Part shown: one piece after another, positions 1 to 5,439 of the stretch
Layout: each line of letters begins with the position of its first letter
How positions within the stretch are numbered: the stretch's first letter is position 1
Notes under the pieces: model-generated
Told to the model about the DNA's origin: nothing
Databases searched by the model: none
Seen by the model: only the letters and a program-made list of their open reading frames with translations
Program-made: the position numbers and the translations under genes
NCBI GenBank assembly: GCA_025996655.1
Contig: BNTO01000047.1
Span: 1 to 6,783, forward strand
DNA from: Alphaproteobacteria bacterium
GTDB lineage: Bacteria > Pseudomonadota > Alphaproteobacteria > BNTO01
Direction of reading: 5' to 3'
DNA: 6,783 nt

Positions 1-13
1 ACACCCATGACAT
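1..13 (-). CDS. Transposase, IS481-like, N-terminal four codons only (partial)
   Basis: The complement of 11-13 is ATG, followed by TCA TGG GTG and then the window edge, giving MSWV. Upstream on the same strand lies GAGGCAGGA (complement of 17-25), which contains an AGGA core four to five bases from the start codon and so is a plausible Shine-Dalgarno site. The start sits just inside a repeat-bearing element end, which is where an IS481-type transposase would begin. Only four residues are visible, so the product name rests mostly on context. It could be another DDE integrase-type transposase (IS3 or IS21 relatives), or coincidence. Confidence 0.4.
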
Positions 14-74
14 TGTTCCTGCCTCAACAAATCCGTAATTTGACCAAAGTTATAGGATCCTTTTTGGGACCTGA

Positions 75-117
75 AACATGACATTCCTAAATTGCACAAC
101 ATGACATTCCTAATTGC
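75..117. repeat. Tandem 20-21 bp repeat in the IS terminal region
   Basis: AACATGACATTCCTAAATTGC at 75-95 is repeated at 98-117 with one A deleted, so the period is 23 bp. A shorter relative, CATGACATT, is at 6-14 and overlaps the transposase start. Repeated sub-terminal sites are known in several IS families as transposase-binding sites. Alternatively, two closely related element ends may be stacked here. The repeats provide the last eight or so codons of the ORF at 87-443. Confidence 0.7.
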
Positions 118-443
118 GCTGACAATTTTTTCTCACAACCATAAATATAATCGCTTGCTGTTTTTTTCGGTTTCGCCATTTTTCTTTTCAGCCCTTTGTA
201 ATGACTTGGATAGCGAGTAAGGGCCTCGACAAACAGGAGCCATTCTTTTCCTTTATATGCGCTCACGCGTTTTTTGAGGTAGCCTTCGTTAGGAACAGGT
301 TTCCCTGACAACATATGAAATAGGGCAAGATAAGGTAAATATATTCGGATTGTGTCATGATGTTCGCGTAAGAGTGGGACCCTTATGACATCAGCCTTGG
401 GCGTTAAAAACTTATCAACCAACAGCTTTAATTTTTCGAGCAT
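87..443 (-). CDS. Hypothetical protein, 118 aa, probably truncated by the adjacent IS
   Basis: I do not recognise this protein. It is basic and probably soluble and helical, with an amphipathic start (MLEKLKLLVDKFL), a central hydrophobic helix around residues 33-46 (IYLPYLALFHMLSG), and a Lys-rich end. No membrane segment or known catalytic motif is visible. Its last residues (LGMSCCAI) and the TAG stop are encoded inside the IS terminal repeats, so the native C-terminus was probably lost when the element inserted. The start is also doubtful. No ribosome binding site precedes the ATG at 443, and the frame stays open upstream for 35 more codons to a TAG at 549-551. That extension has no start codon and contains two cysteines (ACPHKK and EKCPT). 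The reading frame may be a remnant damaged at both ends. Confidence 0.4.
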   Translation of the reverse strand: MLEKLKLLVDKFLTPKADVIRVPLLREHHDTIRIYLPYLALFHMLSGKPVPNEGYLKKRVSAYKGKEWLLFVEALTRYPSHYKGLKRKMAKPKKTASDYIYGCEKKLSAQLGMSCCAI

Positions 444-464
444 CGGATCGTAAGATGGATAGGT

Positions 465-530
465 GGAGGCCGCGGCAGTAGGACATTTTTCTTTAGAAAC
501 TGTGAGAATTTGGCCTCCTGAATTTTTTTT
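465..530 (+). other. Inverted repeat followed by a T8 run; possible weak terminator
   Basis: GGAGGCC at 465-471 pairs perfectly with GGCCTCC at 512-518. The loop is 40 nt and contains a smaller TTTCT-TT-AGAAA hairpin. A run of eight T (523-530) follows four bases after the stem. In the plus direction this could stop transcription entering from the IS side before the operon promoter. The large loop makes it a poor intrinsic terminator, and the pairing may be coincidental. Confidence 0.25.
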
Positions 531-590
531 ATGAGGACATGCTTTGAACTAAGAAGAAATTAAACTTTTTGCTGTTATTATGAATAAAGC

Positions 591-612
591 AATGAATAGA
601 TAAAGATTCATT
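591..612. promoter_or_regulatory. Putative operator palindrome AATGAAT-N8-ATTCATT
   Basis: Two perfect 7-bp inverted arms (591-597 and 606-612) are separated by 8 bp and end 3 bp before the TATAAT at 616. This places the palindrome over the -35 region of the presumed operon promoter. A third half-site in direct orientation, ATGAAT, lies at 580-585, 12 bp before the left arm. The layout suits a dimeric activator replacing a weak -35, or a repressor blocking RNA polymerase. It does not match the CRP consensus (TGTGA-N6-TCACA), so direct feedback by cAMP-CRP is not indicated. Confidence 0.4.
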
Positions 613-615
613 AAC

Positions 616-621
616 TATAAT
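616..621 (+). promoter_or_regulatory. -10 element (TATAAT) of the sensing-operon promoter
   Basis: This is a perfect sigma70-type -10 hexamer, 44 bp before the GTG start at 666, which would give a leader of about 38 nt. No recognisable TTGACA lies 16-18 bp upstream. The palindrome at 591-612 occupies that place, which suggests an activator-dependent or tightly controlled promoter. It is the best promoter candidate in the non-coding stretch at 444-665. Confidence 0.45.
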
Positions 622-665
622 TTAGTTTTTTCGATGTTAGAATCTAGTGAAAGGGTTGTTCAGTT

Positions 666-1769
666 GTGGGTTGTATGCGGAAAATTAGCAAAACACCCCC
701 TATACTTTTGTTAATTTTTTTTGGTCAAGGTTCGGCGTTATTTATAACTCCGGCTTTCCCAGATACAATCGCTCAGGACAGCTCTTTCTCTAAAGACCCC
801 TTTTTCTCAGCAAGCGAAGAGGAGGAAGAAAACGAACCCCAAGCAAAGGATCAAGATTTTCCCGAATCCGAGGCTCAACTTGGACCTGAAGGTGAATCGG
901 AGGAGGATCCTCGCCCCAATACGATCATAGAAACAGCGAATGTCGGCGAACAAGACGCGGGGGAAAAAACAAAAAATGTTTCAAAGACGACCGACTCCCC
1001 CAATCCCTCTAAGCCGCCTCAGGCTACAAACACAGAAAAAGCGCTTTTTAATAAAGTGGCGCCGGATATAAAAAAAGTCATAAAAAGTGGTCAGTTGCGC
1101 GTCAGTATGTGCATGGTGGACCAGCCTCCCTTTCATTATATAGAAAACGGGAAGCTCGTAGGGTTCGATGTTGAATTAGCCCATGAATTCGCAACAGCCC
1201 TTGGGGTCAAACTTAGTTTTGTAGAAACGTCCGATTGGGATTCAGCCGTGAATCTCTTGCTTGAAGGAAAAGCCGACATGGCCATCTCAAATTTGACGCT
1301 TACGCCCGATAGAGCCATGAAAGTTCTTTGCTCGACGCCCTACGCTAAGATTCGGCAATGTGTTCTTTTAAACCGCGTTCTCTTGGCTCGCGCGAGTGGA
1401 CGAGGTCTTATAACGTTAAGACAAGTTTTTACCGAATACGAAAACAAAAAACTTGCGGAAGAACAAGGGACATCTTACGTCACGACTGCCTCAGAAACCT
1501 TTCCGGCCGCCACTGTCGTTCAGGAGACTTCTTGGGACAAAATTATGAAAAAAATTCTCGAACGCCAGTGTATTGGAACAATAAGCGATGAAATTGAAAT
1601 TCAGAAACAGCTCAAAAGCGCCCAAACGATGGAGCTCCTCCCTGTTATCCTTAAAAATAAATATGATCTTCTCGTTGTTTGTGTTTCCCATGAATCTCCA
1701 CAACTTTTAGCGTTTGTCAATGCTTATATAGAAAGTAAAAACAAAAAATGCGAAGTGGGGAAGAGCTAA
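666..1769 (+). CDS. Family 3 extracellular solute-binding protein with a long acidic linker
   Basis: This is a periplasmic binding protein of the SBP_bac_3 family, probably for an amino acid. A basic start and a hydrophobic stretch (residues 5-32) form a signal peptide or an uncleaved anchor. Residues 38-125 are a low-complexity Glu/Pro/Ser-rich linker, unusual for the family. The binding domain spans about 143-355. Visible pocket residues are F156 in PPFHYI, the ISNLTLTPDR block with R216 (equivalent to the carboxylate-binding Arg77 of HisJ), the QGTS turn at 267-270, and D308 in ISDE (equivalent to the amino-group-binding Asp). The C3 residue is not in a lipobox. The start is GTG with GAAAGGG 10 nt upstream; ATG at 675 is an alternative. 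No ABC permease or ATPase is adjacent. Instead the gene overlaps a sensor cyclase, so sensing rather than uptake is likely. The family is secure; the ligand is inferred. Confidence 0.88.
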   Translation: MGCMRKISKTPPILLLIFFGQGSALFITPAFPDTIAQDSSFSKDPFFSASEEEEENEPQAKDQDFPESEAQLGPEGESEEDPRPNTIIETANVGEQDAGEKTKNVSKTTDSPNPSKPPQATNTEKALFNKVAPDIKKVIKSGQLRVSMCMVDQPPFHYIENGKLVGFDVELAHEFATALGVKLSFVETSDWDSAVNLLLEGKADMAISNLTLTPDRAMKVLCSTPYAKIRQCVLLNRVLLARASGRGLITLRQVFTEYENKKLAEEQGTSYVTTASETFPAATVVQETSWDKIMKKILERQCIGTISDEIEIQKQLKSAQTMELLPVILKNKYDLLVVCVSHESPQLLAFVNAYIESKNKKCEVGKS

Positions 1770-1771
1770 TG
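1757..1771 (+). promoter_or_regulatory. Ribosome binding site and TAATG stop-start overlap coupling gene 1 to gene 2
   Basis: The binding-protein stop TAA (1767-1769) shares its last base with an ATG at 1769-1771. GGGGAAGAG at 1757-1765 is a good Shine-Dalgarno for that ATG. The earlier in-frame ATG at 1748 has only a weak AAAG upstream and would overlap by 22 bases. The overlap suggests translational coupling, hence roughly matched synthesis of the binding protein and the cyclase. Confidence 0.65.
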
Positions 1772-4027
1772 AAGAAATATACCCTTGAGGATATTCCTTT
1801 TTTAAATAAAACATTCCTTTTTTTTTCGGAAAGAAAATTACGCTATGACATTGTCTCGAGTTTCCTCCTTCTTTTCCTCTTTGAAAACATTATCACGCTT
1901 TCTTTTACGTATAAGTCTAATAGCACCGTTGCCCTGGAGTTTGCGCGGCATGCTATGACACAAAACGCCTCAAGCGTTGTCTCTAAAGCGCAACGCTATT
2001 TGGACGATGTTCAAAAGATTGTCATGCTTTGCCACTCGCTTGTAGATTTAAAAAACAAAGACTGTTTAGTCAATCCTTCCCTTCAAGCATGTCTTTTGCA
2101 AAGTATGAAGCAATATTCTCATTTTGCTAACATCTGTATTGGCTTGACCAATGGCAATTATCTCGGCGTTGAACGCAGAAACGAGGACGCAAAGTTTGTT
2201 ACCCAGTCGGATAAAATACTTCCTAACAACATTCGCTTCCTTCTTGAGCACCAAGATCGTTCTGTCGGGGGGCAAGGCATTGAAATGTGGTACTACTACA
2301 ACGTTGACGGGGTCCTTGTTGGCGAAGAGAAAAACGAAATTTTAAATTTCGATCCGCGTACGCGGCCTTGGTTTACCATGGCAGAACAAAAGGGAGATCT
2401 TGTCTGGACGGAAATTTATGTTTCGTCGGGGTCAACAAGTCTTTGTGTGTCGGCCGCCGTTCCTATTTATGTTTCAGAAGATTCCCGACTTACGAAAATG
2501 GCGGGCGTTATTAGTGTAGACCTTCTCCTCGACGAATTATCTTTATTTATGAAAACGCAAAAGATTTCGGATCGGGGGGTAGCCTTTATTGTGAGCAAAG
2601 CGGGGCAAATTGTGGCTTATCCTACAAACTTTGCCAGTTCCAGCGCTTTAGGCGGACAAAGAACCTTAACATCAATCACAGAATCTCCCGACAAACAAGT
2701 CCAAATTGCCTTTCAGCGCTATAAAGATTCGACGGCCAAGGAAGAGGGAAAAGATGGAAGAGAAAAGATCAACAATAAAAAGGATGTCTCCGACGGAAAT
2801 ATTGAATTTCATTATAATGGTGAAACATATCTTGCCTCTTTCACGCCCATCACAAACAACAGTGATATTGATTGGATGGTAGGTGTTGTTGTCCCCAAAA
2901 ATGATTTTGCCAAAAGTATTTCAGGTATGCAGAGAAATGAAATTTTTCTTATCCTCTTTGTCGCCCTTATTGCGACGCTTGTAACATTTTATTTATCGAA
3001 ACGCATTTCCTCTCCTATTATGGCGATTGCTGAAGAAACACAACGCTTGAAAGATTTCTATGAGACGGAACCCCTTGACATCAAAAGTAATATTGCCGAA
3101 ATCAAAAAGATGATTGACTCTATTGCCGCCATGCGATCAAGCCTTCAATCTTTCGGGAAATTTGTGCCTAAAGTCCTAGTCCGACGCCTCATGCAAAAAG
3201 GGACCGAAGTGAAGCTTGGCGGAAAATCGTGCGACGTCACCATGTTTTTTTCCGATATTCAAGGCTTTACATCCATTTCGGAAAAAATGTCTGCTGATAA
3301 GCTCGTTCTTCACTTGTCCGATTACTTTAATGAATTGTCCAAGATTATTGTTGACACAAACGGAACCATCGACAAATACATTGGCGATTCTATTATGGCC
3401 TTTTGGAATGCGCCTTCCTCGGATAAAAATCATGTGTTTAATGCTTGCCGAGCGGCTCTTATGTGCCAAAAACGGTTAACAGAGCTCAATCGTCAATGGG
3501 AACTCGAAAAAAAGCCGACATTTCTCACGCGTATTGGGCTTCACACAACGGAAGTTATTGTGGGCAATATTGGATCCGATGAGAAAATTAATTATACCCT
3601 TATGGGAGACGGCGTAAATTTGGGGTCGCGCTTAGAAGGAACAAACAAAGTTTATAAAACGTGGATCTTGGCGAGCGAAACGGTTCATAAAATTGTTGAA
3701 GAAAAATTTTTATTCCGTCCGGTGGATGTTGTATCTGTCAAAGGGAAAGAAGAAGGAACCGCTATTTTCGAACTCGTCGGACAAATGGCGGGAGATAGTC
3801 ATTTATTGCCTTCAAAAGAAGAGGTTGATCTTTGTGAGCGATTTACGCAAGGATTTAAATTATACAGGGAACAACGCTGGGGCGAGGCGATCCGGTTCTT
3901 TGAGACGTTAAGAGCGGATTTCCCTCAAGATTATTTGACAGGACTGTTTTTAGAGCGGTGTTTGGCTTTTAAAGATAATCCGCCCAAGAGGAATTGGAAT
4001 GGTATTTTTGTTTTGACGCAAAAATAG
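1769..4027 (+). CDS. Membrane adenylate cyclase, class III, with periplasmic dCache sensor and HAMP
   Basis: The protein makes cAMP from ATP at the inner membrane under control of an outside signal. Residue numbers are for the 752-aa form starting at 1769; an in-frame ATG at 1748 adds seven residues. Order of parts: TM1 about 26-48; periplasmic dCache about 51-383 with the DPRTRPWF motif at 195-202; TM2 about 391-410; HAMP and signalling helix about 410-465; class III cyclase about 490-670; and a C-terminal TPR-like tail ending WNGIFVLTQK, typical of alphaproteobacterial cyclases. All catalytic residues are present: metal-binding D496 and D540, purine-selecting K536 and T610 (the Lys/Thr pair indicates ATP rather than GTP), transition-state N617 and R621. 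It should work as a homodimer. A charged Lys/Glu/Asp-rich insertion (about 319-343) lies in the membrane-proximal Cache half. The gene is coupled to the binding protein upstream and is 15 bp from the symporter downstream. Confidence 0.92.
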   Translation: MKKYTLEDIPFLNKTFLFFSERKLRYDIVSSFLLLFLFENIITLSFTYKSNSTVALEFARHAMTQNASSVVSKAQRYLDDVQKIVMLCHSLVDLKNKDCLVNPSLQACLLQSMKQYSHFANICIGLTNGNYLGVERRNEDAKFVTQSDKILPNNIRFLLEHQDRSVGGQGIEMWYYYNVDGVLVGEEKNEILNFDPRTRPWFTMAEQKGDLVWTEIYVSSGSTSLCVSAAVPIYVSEDSRLTKMAGVISVDLLLDELSLFMKTQKISDRGVAFIVSKAGQIVAYPTNFASSSALGGQRTLTSITESPDKQVQIAFQRYKDSTAKEEGKDGREKINNKKDVSDGNIEFHYNGETYLASFTPITNNSDIDWMVGVVVPKNDFAKSISGMQRNEIFLILFVALIATLVTFYLSKRISSPIMAIAEETQRLKDFYETEPLDIKSNIAEIKKMIDSIAAMRSSLQSFGKFVPKVLVRRLMQKGTEVKLGGKSCDVTMFFSDIQGFTSISEKMSADKLVLHLSDYFNELSKIIVDTNGTIDKYIGDSIMAFWNAPSSDKNHVFNACRAALMCQKRLTELNRQWELEKKPTFLTRIGLHTTEVIVGNIGSDEKINYTLMGDGVNLGSRLEGTNKVYKTWILASETVHKIVEEKFLFRPVDVVSVKGKEEGTAIFELVGQMAGDSHLLPSKEEVDLCERFTQGFKLYREQRWGEAIRFFETLRADFPQDYLTGLFLERCLAFKDNPPKRNWNGIFVLTQK

Positions 4028-4034
4028 AAGGGGG
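4026..4034 (+). promoter_or_regulatory. Ribosome binding site of the symporter gene
   Basis: AGAAGGGGG overlaps the cyclase TAG stop (4025-4027) and lies 8 nt before the ATG at 4043. The 15-bp intergenic gap has no room for a separate promoter or terminator, so the symporter gene is almost certainly co-transcribed with the cyclase gene. Confidence 0.6.
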
Positions 4035-4042
4035 CGGGATTC

Positions 4043-5383
4043 ATGGCCAGGATCTTAAAAAAAATATTTAATATATTGGAAAATCCTCTTTTCATTTTTG
4101 CTTGTATGATCTTGGGGATTCTTACGGGTTTTTTCTACAAAGATTTAGCGGTTAAATTTCTTCCTTTTGCTAATTTTTATGCGAACCTCCTGCAAATTGC
4201 TGTTATTCCTATTGTAGGAATTACAACATTAACAAGTCTAACAAAACTCATCACGCATGGAACGTCTGATGCTTACATTTCCAAAATTGTGGCTGTTTTT
4301 GGAAGTATGATTGTTATAACGGCTGTTGTGGCTGTTTTTGCCGGATATGTTGCAAGCCCTGGCAAAAATATGTCTTCCGATCCGAATATTGTAAAAATTG
4401 TAGAAGATGGGGGGGGAAATCAAGTTCGCGAAATTTCTCTCGATGAGCCTATTGAAAAAGTTCAAACAGTAAGCGTCCTCGACTTCATTGTCGATACGGT
4501 TCCAAAAAATATTTTTACGGCGTTAGCCCATGCCAACATGCTACAAATCATTGTGTTCTGCATTCTTTTAGGCATAACTTCAGGATTTGTTTCAAGAAAA
4601 GACAAAAAAGATCGCATTATGGGCTTAGAAGATTATTTGCCCGTCTTTTATAAAATAAACGAAAAAATCTTGCTTTTTCTCCCCCTCGGGGCGTTTTGCC
4701 TTTTAGCCACACAACTTTCAAACACGTCAAGCACCATCCTCTCGACTATTTTAAGCCTTGCTTTGGTTATGCTTTCCGTCATGATAACTCTAACGATTAT
4801 ATGCAGCATTGTTCTATGGCGTTTTTCGGGGAAATCCTATTTTGAAACAATCAAAGGTATTTCAGAAACGCTTATTATGGCTTTTTCAACACAATCGTCT
4901 ATCACATGCATTCCGCGCGCTGTACGAAATATGACAGAAAATCTTGGTTTTGATCAAGATACTGTCTCTCTCACGTTGCCTTTAAGCGTGCCTTTGTGCC
5001 TTTTTTCGACAATTTGTTTTTATGCCATTGGAACGATCTTTGTTGTCAATATCTTTAATGAAAGCTTAGGCTTATCAAGTTATATTTTTATTGTATTCGC
5101 GACGCTTCTTACATCTTTTGCGGCCTCCGGCTCCAAAGGCCTTGTTTATTATTCTCTTATGGGAGGTATTTTAGCGCCCTTAGGACTTCCCCTAGGAGGT
5201 ACCATTGCCCTTTTTGTTGCCGTTGACCCTCTTGTTGATCCTTTTGGGACAGTTTTTCATATGTATGCCGCATGCTGTGGTTCCGCCATTTGTTGCCATT
5301 TGAAGAAAAAAGAGGGAAAAAAGGAGAGGGCTTCCGAAACGAAAGAGAGTCCGCCGCCTCCTTCGCTGCCGGACAAAACGTAG
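4043..5383 (+). CDS. DAACS (Glt/DctA/TcyP)-family cation symporter with divergent motifs
   Basis: This inner-membrane carrier of the dicarboxylate/amino acid:cation symporter family has about eight TM segments and two hairpins. The length (446 aa) and general layout are normal: TM1 at about 14-31; ANMLQIIVFCILLGI at 164-178; HP1 FSTQSSITCIP at 281-291; TLPL before TM7 at 311-314; HP2 from about 357; GLPL at 381-384; and a TM8 block DPLVDPFGT at 395-403. The usual TM7 signature NMDGT is replaced by CLFST (319-323). By comparison with GltPh, D312 becomes F321, R397 becomes G402, N401 becomes H406 and D405 becomes A410. These are Na+-site and substrate side-chain positions. The frame is intact, so this is divergence rather than decay. 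The tail (420-446) is charged and Pro-rich. It is third in the operon with the binding protein and cyclase. The family is secure; substrate, coupling ion and even transport activity are uncertain. Confidence 0.85.
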   Translation: MARILKKIFNILENPLFIFACMILGILTGFFYKDLAVKFLPFANFYANLLQIAVIPIVGITTLTSLTKLITHGTSDAYISKIVAVFGSMIVITAVVAVFAGYVASPGKNMSSDPNIVKIVEDGGGNQVREISLDEPIEKVQTVSVLDFIVDTVPKNIFTALAHANMLQIIVFCILLGITSGFVSRKDKKDRIMGLEDYLPVFYKINEKILLFLPLGAFCLLATQLSNTSSTILSTILSLALVMLSVMITLTIICSIVLWRFSGKSYFETIKGISETLIMAFSTQSSITCIPRAVRNMTENLGFDQDTVSLTLPLSVPLCLFSTICFYAIGTIFVVNIFNESLGLSSYIFIVFATLLTSFAASGSKGLVYYSLMGGILAPLGLPLGGTIALFVAVDPLVDPFGTVFHMYAACCGSAICCHLKKKEGKKERASETKESPPPPSLPDKT

Positions 5384-5404
5384 ATCTCATTTTTCCTTTT
5401 TGCT

Positions 5405-5430
5405 AGACTTTGTCTCGAGGTCTTTTTTTT
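5405..5430 (+). terminator. Intrinsic terminator of the three-gene operon
   Basis: AGACTTTG (5405-5412) pairs with CGAGGTCT (5416-5423) around a 3-nt loop, giving an 8-bp stem with two G-U pairs. The T-run continues to 5430. The stem is modest but the U tract is strong and directly adjacent. It lies 21 bp after the symporter stop and works only rightward, since there is no T-run on the other side. It ends 9 bp before the serC start codon, which is unusually close. Confidence 0.6.
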
Positions 5431-5439
5431 GTTTAAAAA

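Larger units (their letters stand above)
1..117 (-). mobile_element. End of an IS481-like insertion element (partial, runs off the left edge)
   Basis: Read on the minus strand, this stretch has a terminal region with two copies of an AGGAATGTCATGTT-type repeat. A TGTCATG-type terminus and a leader follow, and then a start codon with a good ribosome binding site at 13. The visible protein start, MSWV, resembles the N-terminus of IS481-family transposases, which often begin MSW or MPW followed by a helix-turn-helix and a DDE integrase core. The exact outer boundary cannot be fixed: a TG-type end could lie at 83, at 106, or just beyond the second repeat near 117. Only the 5' end of the element is present, so its other end, target duplication and integrity are unknown. 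The family assignment is an inference from four residues plus the repeat structure. Confidence 0.5.

Noticed and set aside
591..612. The operator palindrome as a CRP/cAMP site giving autoregulation
   Set aside because: The arms AATGAAT/ATTCATT with an 8-bp spacer do not match TGTGA-N6-TCACA.
666..680. Cys at residue 3 of the binding protein as a lipoprotein site
   Set aside because: The cysteine is at the extreme N-terminus (MGCMRK) before the hydrophobic segment, so there is no lipobox.
1358..1591. 77-aa plus-strand ORF inside the binding-protein gene
   Set aside because: It overlaps the conserved second lobe of the binding domain in another frame and has no family features.
3176..3469. 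97-aa antisense ORF within the cyclase domain
   Set aside because: It lies opposite the conserved class III catalytic region, whose plus-strand frame carries all active-site residues. The antisense frame shows no recognisable motif.
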